Positions 16,673-24,302 of a DNA stretch of 64,000 bases are shown one piece after another; the stretch's first letter is position 1, and the number at the start of each line of letters is the position of its first letter. The stretch is from an uncultured Lachnospiraceae bacterium (lineage in GTDB: Bacteria; Bacillota; Clostridia; Lachnospirales; Lachnospiraceae), in assembly GCA_900544685.1 (NCBI GenBank), contig UQWA01000001.1, forward strand, positions 62,001 through 126,000, written 5' to 3'. The notes under the pieces are model-generated. The model was given only the letters and a program-made list of their open reading frames with translations, was not told the origin of the DNA and ran no database searches. A program made the position numbers and the translations under genes.

Positions 16673-18373
16673 ATGAAGAAAAAGGTGGCACCGGCTCTGG
16701 CAGTGATTCTGTTAATTGTGGTGGTAGTCGGGATCGTTTTCCTGACCAGGCTGATTCAAAAATATACCCCTTCATCTGAAGTGATGGACAGTCAGGAATA
16801 TTTTGGACTGAACAGTGATGATGAAGCGGCAGTTATAGTAGGCAGCGAGGTCCTTTCTTATAAAGGAAAACTGATTGGTGATGTGGCATATGTGGATTAT
16901 CAGGCAGTGAAAGAGGTACTGAACGATTATTTTTACTGGGATTCTGATAATAATACCATGTTATATACCATGCCGACGGATGTGGTGCAGATTCCGGCAG
17001 GCACCAGCAGTTATACCGCAGATGGCAAGACGCAGGATTTGACGTATAATATTGTACTGATTGATGGCAGCAATACTTACATTGCACTGGACTTTGTGAA
17101 GCAGTATACGGCGATCTCTTATGAAGTATTCCAGGAGCCGGACCGTATTGTGATTAACAATACATGGGGAGATGTGACCGTTGCCAGTGTCCGTAAGAAG
17201 GGAAAGGTGCGTACACTGGGCGGTATCAAGAGCCCGATTTTACGAGAAGTGGAAAAGAACGAAGTGGTTCGTATTCTGGACCCGATGGAAGACTGGACCA
17301 AGATTCTGACACAGGACGGATATATCGGTTATATTAAGAATGACCGGCTGGTAAAGGAACATACAGAGACCCTAACTACGGACTTTACTGCACCGGAATA
17401 TACCAGTATTGAGAAGGATTACAAGATCAATCTGGTATGGCATCAGACTACCAGTATGGATGCCAATTACAATATCATTTATGATATTGCCAGTGTGAAG
17501 AAGGTCAATACGATTTCACCGACCTGGTTCAGTATTGCATCCAACGACGGAACACTGAATTCGCTGGCTCTGGCAGATTATGTGGATACCGCGCACAACA
17601 ATGATATGGAAGTATGGCCACTGGTAGATAACTTCAGTGAGAATATTGATTTCGCTCAGGTTATGAATACCACCTCAGCGAGAAACAAGATCGAGAATCA
17701 GTTGATCGCAGCGGCTATAGAGTACAGTTTTGATGGAATTAATGTGGATTTTGAGAACATCTCAGAAGACGCGGCAGACGGATACGTGCAATTTGTGCGT
17801 GAGTTATCGGTTATGTGTCGGAAGAACGGGATTGCCTTATCAGTAGATGTACCGGTTCCTATGGACTTTACCGCACATTATAACCGCAAGGCACTGGGAG
17901 AAGTGTGTGATTATGTGATTATCATGGGTTATGATGAACATTATGCCGGATCAGAGAAAGCAGGATCGGTAGCGAGTCTGTCTTTTGAAGAAGAAGGTAT
18001 TCAGAACACACTGACGGATGTGCCGGCAGCGAAGATCATAAGTGGCATTCCGTTTTATAGCAGACTGTGGTGTACCACCACCAATGCGGATGGCACCACT
18101 ACAGTGACCAGCGAAGCAATGGGAATGAACGATGCACAGCAGGCACTGGAGAATAATCAGGCTGAGAGCACCTGGGATGAGACCACACAGCAGAATTATG
18201 CACAGTTTGAAGGTGAAGATGGTGCATTGTACCAGATCTGGCTGGAAGATACCAAGTCACTGACGAAGAAGCTGGAACTGATCAAGAATTACAATCTTGC
18301 CGGTGTCGCAGAGTGGAAGCTTGGACTGGAAGATGATTCCGTATGGGATCTGATTGCCAAATACATAAGTTAA
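16673..18373 (+). CDS. Membrane-anchored GH18-type glycosidase with SH3 domain (YaaH-like)
   Basis: 566 residues from ATG 16673, eight bases after GGAGG (the preceding ATG at 16667 is too close). Order: Lys-rich start and one membrane segment (about 5-26), a stalk resembling the copper-amine-oxidase N domain (about 55-165), a bacterial SH3 domain (about 166-229), then a GH18 barrel with D354-GINVDF-E361. Catalytic Glu is present and the middle Asp of the usual DxxDxDxE is Asn, as in YaaH-like spore or cell-wall proteins. Expected to bind or cleave N-acetylglucosamine-containing wall glycan outside the membrane. CwlD, another wall enzyme, follows. Confidence 0.85.
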   Translation: MKKKVAPALAVILLIVVVVGIVFLTRLIQKYTPSSEVMDSQEYFGLNSDDEAAVIVGSEVLSYKGKLIGDVAYVDYQAVKEVLNDYFYWDSDNNTMLYTMPTDVVQIPAGTSSYTADGKTQDLTYNIVLIDGSNTYIALDFVKQYTAISYEVFQEPDRIVINNTWGDVTVASVRKKGKVRTLGGIKSPILREVEKNEVVRILDPMEDWTKILTQDGYIGYIKNDRLVKEHTETLTTDFTAPEYTSIEKDYKINLVWHQTTSMDANYNIIYDIASVKKVNTISPTWFSIASNDGTLNSLALADYVDTAHNNDMEVWPLVDNFSENIDFAQVMNTTSARNKIENQLIAAAIEYSFDGINVDFENISEDAADGYVQFVRELSVMCRKNGIALSVDVPVPMDFTAHYNRKALGEVCDYVIIMGYDEHYAGSEKAGSVASLSFEEEGIQNTLTDVPAAKIISGIPFYSRLWCTTTNADGTTTVTSEAMGMNDAQQALENNQAESTWDETTQQNYAQFEGEDGALYQIWLEDTKSLTKKLELIKNYNLAGVAEWKLGLEDDSVWDLIAKYIS

Positions 18374-18393
18374 AGTGTATACGTAAACAGCGT

Positions 18394-18437
18394 CCCCGCT
18401 GCATACATTAATAAAAAGTATGCGGCGGGGATTTTTC
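18394..18437 (+). terminator. Terminator that runs into the cwlD start region
   Basis: Stem CCCCGCTGCATAC (18394-18406) / GTATGCGGCGGGG (18418-18430), one mismatch, then ATTTTT. The downstream arm carries the only purine-rich stretch before the cwlD ATG at 18438, so terminator and ribosome site overlap. Confidence 0.75.
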
Positions 18438-19160
18438 ATGGGGAAAAGGCATCTGGAATGGATTATGGCAATTTTTATTCTGGCGGGTTCTTTTTATATT
18501 GGAAGACTGGGAGCACAGATGATGGAGATGCATGAACGGATTACCCAGGCAGTATCCGGTGAAGTGAAAGAATACCGGATTGTGGTGGATGCCGGGCATG
18601 GAGGCTTTGATTCAGGTAAGGTCGGGATCGGAAACATTCTGGAGAAAGAGATCAATCTGGCAATTGCCAGAAAAGTGCAGGAGAATCTGGAAGCGGCAGG
18701 GATCGAAGTCGTTATGACAAGGGAGAGTGATCAGGGGCTGTATGATGAGAATGAGGAGAATAAGAAGCAGCAGGATATGAAAAAGCGGTGTGAGATGATC
18801 AATGAATCCGGTGCAGATCTGGCAGTGAGCATACATCAGAACAGCTACACGGAAGAATATGTATGCGGTCCGCAGGTGTTTTATTATGAAACTTCCCAGA
18901 AAGGAAAAGAACTGGCGCAGATCTTGCAGGAAACATTAAATGAGAAACTGGATATTGCAAGACCGCGGGAGATCAAGGCAGATAATACGTACTACATATT
19001 AAAGAGAACCCAGATTCCCACGGTAATTGCTGAATGTGGTTTCTTAAGCAACACGGAGGAGGCAGAAAAACTGACCAGTGAGGAGTATCAGGAGCAGGTA
19101 GCAGAAGCAGTCTGTGAAGGAATTCTTCAATATCTAAAGAAGCAGGCGCCGGTCCTCTGA
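18438..19160 (+). CDS. cwlD: N-acetylmuramoyl-L-alanine amidase, CwlD-like
   Basis: 240 residues from ATG 18438; an in-frame ATG at 18420 lies in the terminator arm and has no ribosome site. N-terminal membrane or signal segment (IMAIFILAGSFYIG), then an Amidase_3 domain: VVDAGHGGFDSGK (first zinc His), the EKEINLAIA Glu, SIHQNS (second zinc His), and AECGFLSN near the end carrying the catalytic Glu. Length and motifs match Bacillus CwlD, which makes muramic-delta-lactam in the spore cortex. This is one of the signs that the organism can sporulate. Confidence 0.88.
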   Translation: MGKRHLEWIMAIFILAGSFYIGRLGAQMMEMHERITQAVSGEVKEYRIVVDAGHGGFDSGKVGIGNILEKEINLAIARKVQENLEAAGIEVVMTRESDQGLYDENEENKKQQDMKKRCEMINESGADLAVSIHQNSYTEEYVCGPQVFYYETSQKGKELAQILQETLNEKLDIARPREIKADNTYYILKRTQIPTVIAECGFLSNTEEAEKLTSEEYQEQVAEAVCEGILQYLKKQAPVL

Positions 19161-19172
19161 TAAAAACCTCTA

Positions 19173-19201
19173 TTGCGTTCAGTACCGGTAAATGTTATAC
19201 T
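19173..19201 (+). promoter_or_regulatory. Sigma-A promoter of the tsaC-rpiB group
   Basis: TTGCGT at 19173-19178, 17-base spacer, TATACT at 19196-19201. Confidence 0.6.
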
Positions 19202-19218
19202 TACTAAGATAAAGAAAA

Positions 19219-19308
19219 CTGTTCAAAACCCATTATGAAGGAACTGGACAGGTAAAGACAATAAATAGATGCAGCTGTTCAAAATCCATTGTGAAAGTAC
19301 TGAACAGG
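19219..19308 (+). repeat. 34-base imperfect direct repeat in the tsaC leader
   Basis: Copy 1 at 19219-19252 and copy 2 at 19275-19308 differ at 5 of 34 positions (CTGTTCAAAA..CCATT..TGAA..ACTG.ACAGG). Copy 2 also has inverted ends CTGTTCA/TGAACAG. Both lie downstream of the promoter and before ATG 19342. Confidence 0.7.
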
Positions 19309-19341
19309 GGCAAACAGACAGGAAAAAGGAAGCGAACATAC

Positions 19342-20388
19342 ATGCAGACGATCATAGCAGATATGACGAATCAGATAGATGAAAAAGCAATGAAAGAGGC
19401 GGGGGAGATCCTGAAGAATGGTGGCCTTGTAGCATTCCCGACGGAGACTGTGTACGGTTTGGGAGCCAATGCACTGGATGAACAGGCGGCATTCAAGATC
19501 TATGCGGCAAAGGGAAGACCTTCCGACAATCCACTGATTGTTCATATAGCGAGGACAGAAGATCTGTACCGGATTGTGGAAGAGGTACCGGAAGCGGCGA
19601 AGAAGCTGGCAGAGAAGTTCTGGCCGGGACCGCTGACCATGATTTTTCAGAAAAAAGAGATTGTACCGTATGGAACGACCGGAGGACTGGATACGGTAGC
19701 GGTACGTATGCCGAACCATCCGGTTGCTCTGAAGATGATTGAAGCCGGCGGGGGCTATATAGCAGCACCGAGTGCCAATACATCCGGCAGACCAAGCCCG
19801 ACCACGGCACAGCATGTGGCAGACGATCTGGATGGAAAGATTGAGATGATTTTGGATGGAGGAAGCGTGGGAATCGGAGTGGAATCCACCATCGTGGATC
19901 TGAGTACCGGTGTGCCGACAATCTTACGACCAGGTTATATTAATAAAGCAATGTTGGAGGAAGTCATCGGAAAGGTGGAAGTCGATCCGACGCTTCTGTC
20001 AGCAGATTGCAGGCAGCGTCCGAAGGCACCGGGCATGCGCTATAAGCATTATGCACCAAAGGCAGATATGGTCATCGTAGAAGGAGGAGAAGAAAAGGTG
20101 ATTTCCTATATCAATGACCGTATCTGTGAGGAATTAAAGAAGGGAAACTGTCCGGGAGTGATTGCGTCAGATGAGACAGTGCACCGTTATTGCGGAGGTA
20201 CAGTAAAGTCTATGGGAAGCCGTCAGGATGAACTGAGTATTTCCAGACATCTCTATGCAGTATTACGGGAATTTGATGAGCAGCAGGTAAGCTGTATTTT
20301 CTCAGAAGCTTTTGAAACACCGAATCTGGGACAGGCAATTATGAACAGGATGGTCAAGGCTGCCGGGCATCAGATTATCCAGGTTTAG
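19342..20388 (+). CDS. tsaC: L-threonylcarbamoyladenylate synthase (Sua5/YwlC type)
   Basis: 348 residues, the long two-domain form. ATG 19342 begins MQTIIADMTNQID; the GTG at 19291 is unlikely. YrdC domain: GGLVAFPTETVYGLGANA, KGRPSDNPLIVH, SANTSGRPSPTTA. C-terminal Sua5 domain from about residue 210 (RPKAPGMRYKHYAP). It makes the threonylcarbamoyl-AMP used for the t6A37 modification of tRNA. Gene order tsaC - LMW-phosphatase-like - rpiB mirrors ywlC-ywlE-ywlF of Bacillus. Confidence 0.93.
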   Translation: MQTIIADMTNQIDEKAMKEAGEILKNGGLVAFPTETVYGLGANALDEQAAFKIYAAKGRPSDNPLIVHIARTEDLYRIVEEVPEAAKKLAEKFWPGPLTMIFQKKEIVPYGTTGGLDTVAVRMPNHPVALKMIEAGGGYIAAPSANTSGRPSPTTAQHVADDLDGKIEMILDGGSVGIGVESTIVDLSTGVPTILRPGYINKAMLEEVIGKVEVDPTLLSADCRQRPKAPGMRYKHYAPKADMVIVEGGEEKVISYINDRICEELKKGNCPGVIASDETVHRYCGGTVKSMGSRQDELSISRHLYAVLREFDEQQVSCIFSEAFETPNLGQAIMNRMVKAAGHQIIQV

Positions 20389-20399
20389 AGGAAGAATAT

Positions 20400-20882
20400 A
20401 TGAAGAAGTATGATAAAGTGTTGTTTGTGAGTCACAGTGATACCTCCAGAGGACCGATGGCAGAGGCAATTCTGCAGCACAAGCTGTTGCTTGAGGATAT
20501 TCTGGTGGATTCCAAGGGAATGATTGTATTGTTTCCGGAACCTGTGAATCCCAAGGCGAAAGAGATACTGGAACAACATAAGCTGGACTTTTCGGATCAT
20601 GAGGCGGTAGCTTTTTCGGCAGATGATTTTGATGAACGTACACTGATTCTGACAATGGAACAGGCACAGAAGCAGAAGATACAGGAAGAATATGGGGACA
20701 GGGTAAAGAACCTGTATACCATTTCAGAGTACAGCCAGATGGAAGAAGAGGATATTTACGATCCCCATGGCAAGGCACTGGAAGAGTACGGTCATTGTTT
20801 TGATGTATTGGAACTGATTATTTCAAGATTAACAAAAATTTTATTACAGGAGGATGAAGAACATGATAGCAGTAGCATGTGA
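20400..20882 (+). CDS. Low-molecular-weight phosphatase-like protein lacking the catalytic cysteine
   Basis: 160 residues, ATG 20400 with GAGGAAG upstream. It occupies the place of ywlE (arginine phosphatase) in the Bacillus order, and keeps the fold: FVSHSDTSRGPMAEA at the N-terminus and DIYDPHG near residue 120. The family loop is VCxGNxxRSP; here the nucleophilic Cys is Ser (AGT) and several loop residues differ, while the Arg and the general-acid Asp remain. It should therefore lack classic phosphatase activity. The last 20 bases overlap rpiB. Confidence 0.8.
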   Translation: MKKYDKVLFVSHSDTSRGPMAEAILQHKLLLEDILVDSKGMIVLFPEPVNPKAKEILEQHKLDFSDHEAVAFSADDFDERTLILTMEQAQKQKIQEEYGDRVKNLYTISEYSQMEEEDIYDPHGKALEEYGHCFDVLELIISRLTKILLQEDEEHDSSSM

Positions 20883-21294
20883 TCACGGCGGTTATGTATT
20901 AAAAAAGGAGATCTTAAAGCATCTCGAAGAAAGAGGTCTGGAATACAGGGACTTCGGATGTGACAGTGAAGAAGCAGTAGACTATCCGATCTATGCAAGA
21001 AAAGTAACATCTGCCATTAACTCAGGAGAATGTGACAGAGGAATACTGATCTGCGGAACCGGAATCGGCATCTCCATTGCAGCCAATAAAGTAAAAGGAA
21101 TCCGCGCAGCTCTGTGTACAGACTGCTTTACGGCAGAAGCAACCAGACAGCACAATGATGCCAACATTCTGGCACTTGGCGGAAGAGTAGTCGGACCGGG
21201 ACTGGCACTGAAGATTGTGGATACATTCCTGGATACACCATTTTCCAACGCAGAACGTCATAAGAGAAGAATTGATCTGATTGAACAGGATTAA
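20863..21294 (+). CDS. rpiB: Ribose-5-phosphate isomerase B
   Basis: 143 residues from ATG 20863 (MIAVACDHGGYVLKKEI), with AGGAGG nine bases upstream; ATG 20854 is directly against the ribosome site. RpiB/LacAB family: CDHGG substrate loop, ILICGTGIGISIAANK with the catalytic Cys, and RQHNDANILALGGR. It interconverts ribose-5- and ribulose-5-phosphate in the pentose phosphate pathway. LacAB-type activity on other sugar phosphates cannot be excluded. Confidence 0.92.
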   Translation: MIAVACDHGGYVLKKEILKHLEERGLEYRDFGCDSEEAVDYPIYARKVTSAINSGECDRGILICGTGIGISIAANKVKGIRAALCTDCFTAEATRQHNDANILALGGRVVGPGLALKIVDTFLDTPFSNAERHKRRIDLIEQD

Positions 21295-21311
21295 AGGTAC
21301 GGGGGAAAATC

Positions 21312-21797
21312 ATGTCAGATAAGCGTAAAGACTATATTTCATGGGATGAATATTTTATGGGAGTGGCGGTTCTTGCCAGTATGCGTTCCAAGGATCCTAA
21401 TACACAGGTGGGAGCCTGTATTGTCAGCCAGGATAACAAGATTCTGTCTATGGGATATAACGGCTTTCCGATTGGATGCTCCGATGATGAATTCCCATGG
21501 AGCAGAGAGGCAGAAGGACTGGACAGCAAGTATCTGTATACCACCCATTCTGAACTGAATGCTATTCTGAATTACAGGGGAGGCAGTCTGGAAGGCGCAA
21601 CTATTTATGTGACATTATTTCCGTGTAATGAATGTGCTAAGGCAATCATTCAGTCCGGTATCAAGAAGCTGGTATATGCTTCCGACAAATATGCGACGGC
21701 GGTCAATGTACTGGCATCTAAGCGGATGCTCAAGACAGCCGGAGTAGAACTGATCCCATATCAGCCGTCAGGCAGAACGATAACCCTGAATGTGTAG
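21312..21797 (+). CDS. comEB: Deoxycytidylate (dCMP) deaminase
   Basis: 161 residues. Cytidine-deaminase-fold zinc enzyme: THSELNAIL supplies the zinc His and catalytic Glu, and FPCNECAKAI the two zinc Cys; the MGYNGFP and SDDEF segments are typical of dCMP deaminases. Converts dCMP to dUMP for thymidylate synthesis. ATG 21312 has GGGGG upstream. Part of the run tsaC to terminator 21829. Confidence 0.9.
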   Translation: MSDKRKDYISWDEYFMGVAVLASMRSKDPNTQVGACIVSQDNKILSMGYNGFPIGCSDDEFPWSREAEGLDSKYLYTTHSELNAILNYRGGSLEGATIYVTLFPCNECAKAIIQSGIKKLVYASDKYATAVNVLASKRMLKTAGVELIPYQPSGRTITLNV

Positions 21798-21828
21798 AAA
21801 AATCAGGGTTTCAAAAAGCATAAAAAGA

Positions 21829-21862
21829 GCGCCAGAACCGGCATTTGCCGGAACTGGCGTTT
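21829..21862. terminator. Bidirectional terminator between dCMP deaminase and the DUF402 gene
   Basis: Long stem CGCCAGAACCGGC / GCCGGAACTGGCG around a short AT loop, T-rich on the plus side (GTTTCTT) and A-rich before it (AAAAAGAG), so it can serve both converging genes. Confidence 0.75.
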
Positions 21863-21882
21863 CTTATAGCTGGAAACTAATT

Positions 21883-22380
21883 TTACAGCTCATTCTTGGC
21901 TGTTTTTTCAATTTCTTCGATATATGACTGATATTCGGCAAACTTGCCACCGTAGATATGATCCAACAGAGTATTCAACTGGCGCAGGGCAGTCAGGAGC
22001 ATTTTCTGAGAGATCAGATGCTGCTCTACTGCATCGGCGAGTTCATCCAGGTCTACGACTTTTACCTGACCATCCGGATAGACCAGAACATCGGCAAGCA
22101 GGTCGATCGTAATATAGGTATTCGTCTCAGGCTGGTATTCGTGGGTAATGATATCACAGTACCAGCAGATCAGCCGGTCCTGGTGATCGTAGAACTTACT
22201 TACTTTGACGCCCTGCTTCCAGAAAAAAGCGGAAATGCCATGGCTTAGGTCTTTTTTGGGGCGTATGGTGTCCCAGGAGGTAATCAGGTAATCATCCGTG
22301 CACCGGATTACTTTATCCTTATCCAGAAGAACACATTCAGCAGGGATCAGACGTTTTCGATAAAGAACAGGCGAGTTCAT
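21883..22380 (-). CDS. DUF402 domain protein (nucleoside phosphate phosphatase-like)
   Basis: 165 residues from the ATG at 22380 (MNSPVLYRKRLIPAE), with AAAGGGG six bases upstream on the minus strand. DUF402 fold, with acidic residues in TNTYITIDLLADVLVYPDG and KVVDLDELADA that bind metal in FomD/Ntdp-type nucleoside di/triphosphatases. Substrate here unknown. It is transcribed away from proS. Confidence 0.8.
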   Translation of the reverse strand: MNSPVLYRKRLIPAECVLLDKDKVIRCTDDYLITSWDTIRPKKDLSHGISAFFWKQGVKVSKFYDHQDRLICWYCDIITHEYQPETNTYITIDLLADVLVYPDGQVKVVDLDELADAVEQHLISQKMLLTALRQLNTLLDHIYGGKFAEYQSYIEEIEKTAKNEL

Positions 22381-22474
22381 AAAAGCCCCTTTCCGCGACA
22401 CCGCTATATTAGATTTTCTTTTTCTATAATTTAGCATAATGCAATGGAAAATGCCAGAAAAATATAGGAGATTC

Positions 22475-22503
22475 TTGACGAAAACCGGTGTTTGCAATAA
22501 AAT
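22475..22503 (+). promoter_or_regulatory. Sigma-A promoter of proS
   Basis: TTGACG at 22475-22480, 17-base spacer, TAAAAT at 22498-22503. No T-box leader is seen in the short gap to the ATG at 22559. Confidence 0.65.
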
Positions 22504-22558
22504 GGGATTACAGTGTCCAGAGACGATTGAGAATAATAATAAAATGAGGAGATAGACA

Positions 22559-23998
22559 ATGGCAAAGGAAAAGAAACTTGTGGAATCCATTACTTCTATG
22601 GAAGAGGATTTTGCACAATGGTATACAGACGTTGTAAAAAAAGCAGAACTGACAGACTATACAAGCGTTAAGGGATGTATGGTTATTAAGCCTGCCGGAT
22701 ATGCAATCTGGGAGAACATCCAGCATGAACTGGACCGCAGATTCAAAGAGACCGGTGTGGAGAACGTATATCTTCCAATGTTGATTCCGGAAAGCCTTCT
22801 TCAGAAGGAAAAGGATCATGTGGAAGGATTTGCACCGGAGGTTGCATGGGTCACACATGGAGGACTGGAACCACTTCAGGAGAGAATGTGTGTACGTCCG
22901 ACATCTGAGACATTATTCTGTGATTTCTATGCAAATGACATTCATTCTTACCGTGATCTGCCGAAGGTATACAACCAGTGGTGTTCTGTTATGAGATGGG
23001 AGAAGACCACAAGACCTTTCCTTCGTTCCAGAGAATTCCTGTGGCAGGAAGGTCATACCGCACATGCTACAGCAGAAGAGGCTGAGGCACGTACCATTCA
23101 GATGCTGAATGTATATGCTGATTTCTGTGAAGAAGTACTGGCTATCCCGGTTGTCAAGGGCCGCAAGACCGACAAGGAAAAATTCGCAGGTGCAGAAGCT
23201 ACTTATACCATCGAATCACTGATGCATGATGGTAAGGCACTGCAGTCCGGAACCAGCCACAACTTCGGTGATGGATTTGCGAAAGCATTTGGTATTCAGT
23301 ATACAGATAAGGATAACACTTTAAAATATGTACACCAGACTTCCTGGGGTATGACCACCCGTATGATCGGAGCAATTATCATGGTACATGGTGATAACAG
23401 TGGACTGGTACTGCCACCACGTATCGCACCGGTACAGGCAATTGTGATCCCGATTCAGCAGAAGAAGGAAGGGGTTCTGGATAAGGCTGCCGAAGTGAAG
23501 GAAGCACTGGTAAAATCTGGTATCCGTACAAGAATGGATGATTCTGACAAGAGTCCGGGATGGAAGTTCTCAGAGAGCGAGATGCGTGGTATTCCGGTAC
23601 GTATCGAGCTGGGACCGAAGGACATCGAAGCAGGACAGGCAGTGATCGTTCGCCGTGACACCAGAGAAAAGATTACTGTATCTCTGGAAGAACTGACCGG
23701 CAAGGTTGCTGAGACTCTGGAGATTATGCAGAAGGATATGCTGGAGAGAGCAAGAACACACAGAGAATCCCATACTTACACTGCCAAGACTCTGGATGAG
23801 TTCAAGGATATCGCAGAGAACAAGCCTGGATTCATCAAGGCAATGTGGTGCGGTGATCAGGCATGTGAAGATGCATTAAAGGAAGAAGCTGGTGTTACAT
23901 CCCGTTGTATTCCATTCCAGCAGGAAGAGATTACCTGTGAATGTATCTACTGCAAGAAGCCGGCCAAGGCTATGGTATACTGGGGCAAAGCATACTAA
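22559..23998 (+). CDS. proS: Prolyl-tRNA synthetase, archaeal/eukaryote type
   Basis: 479 residues, ATG 22559 after GAGGAGA. Class II motifs: YLPMLIPESLL, MRWEKTTRPFLRSREFLWQEGHTAHAT, and GMTTRMIGAIIM. The bacterial editing (INS) domain of about 180 residues is absent, so this is the short archaeal-like form used by many clostridia. The C-terminal region has the Cys-rich zinc element (RCIPFQ...CECIYC) and ends in the conserved Tyr (WGKAY). Charges tRNA-Pro. Confidence 0.95.
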   Translation: MAKEKKLVESITSMEEDFAQWYTDVVKKAELTDYTSVKGCMVIKPAGYAIWENIQHELDRRFKETGVENVYLPMLIPESLLQKEKDHVEGFAPEVAWVTHGGLEPLQERMCVRPTSETLFCDFYANDIHSYRDLPKVYNQWCSVMRWEKTTRPFLRSREFLWQEGHTAHATAEEAEARTIQMLNVYADFCEEVLAIPVVKGRKTDKEKFAGAEATYTIESLMHDGKALQSGTSHNFGDGFAKAFGIQYTDKDNTLKYVHQTSWGMTTRMIGAIIMVHGDNSGLVLPPRIAPVQAIVIPIQQKKEGVLDKAAEVKEALVKSGIRTRMDDSDKSPGWKFSESEMRGIPVRIELGPKDIEAGQAVIVRRDTREKITVSLEELTGKVAETLEIMQKDMLERARTHRESHTYTAKTLDEFKDIAENKPGFIKAMWCGDQACEDALKEEAGVTSRCIPFQQEEITCECIYCKKPAKAMVYWGKAY

Positions 23999-24132
23999 GA
24001 GTGAAGATACTGAACAGATACGAATAAAGAATGTTTTAAGCTGAAGTTATAATACAGCAATGTGTACATGTGTCAGAGGTATAAGTGTTGTATTATACAA
24101 AAAGTAAGCCGAAAATATGTGAAAAATGATAG

Positions 24133-24180
24133 AAAGCACACAACAATGCCGAATGCAAGTCTGGCAGTTGTGTGCTTTTT
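24133..24180 (+). terminator. proS terminator
   Basis: Twelve-base-pair stem AAAGCACACAAC (24133-24144) / GTTGTGTGCTTT (24167-24178), extended inward by TGCC/GGCA, then a T run. Confidence 0.88.
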
Positions 24181-24226
24181 AACTATTTTCACATGAAAAA
24201 ATGACAAATGTCATATGAAAATAGTT
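24181..24226 (+). promoter_or_regulatory. Long inverted repeat upstream of the sugar transporter, candidate operator
   Basis: Arms AACTATTTTCACATGA (24181-24196) and TCATATGAAAATAGTT (24211-24226) match at 15 of 16 positions around a 14-base centre. It has no trailing T run and sits about 75-120 bases before the binding-protein ATG. It could be the site of the NarL-type response regulator at 30907-31584. Confidence 0.55.
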
Positions 24227-24302
24227 ACAATGTGCAGGTGCAAAAAGTTTAGAAAAAATTTATAGTATAGATAACAAAAAATTACTTGGGAGGTAATTAA
24301 AA

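Larger units (their letters stand above)
23999..24302 (+). other. Gene-free interval: terminator, inverted repeat and promoter region of the sugar transporter
   Basis: No credible coding frame. Holds the proS terminator (24133-24180) and a 46-base inverted repeat (24181-24226). An A/T-rich stretch follows with a possible -10 (TATAGT at 24261-24266) but no convincing -35. The GGGAGG ribosome site lies before 24303. Confidence 0.7.
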
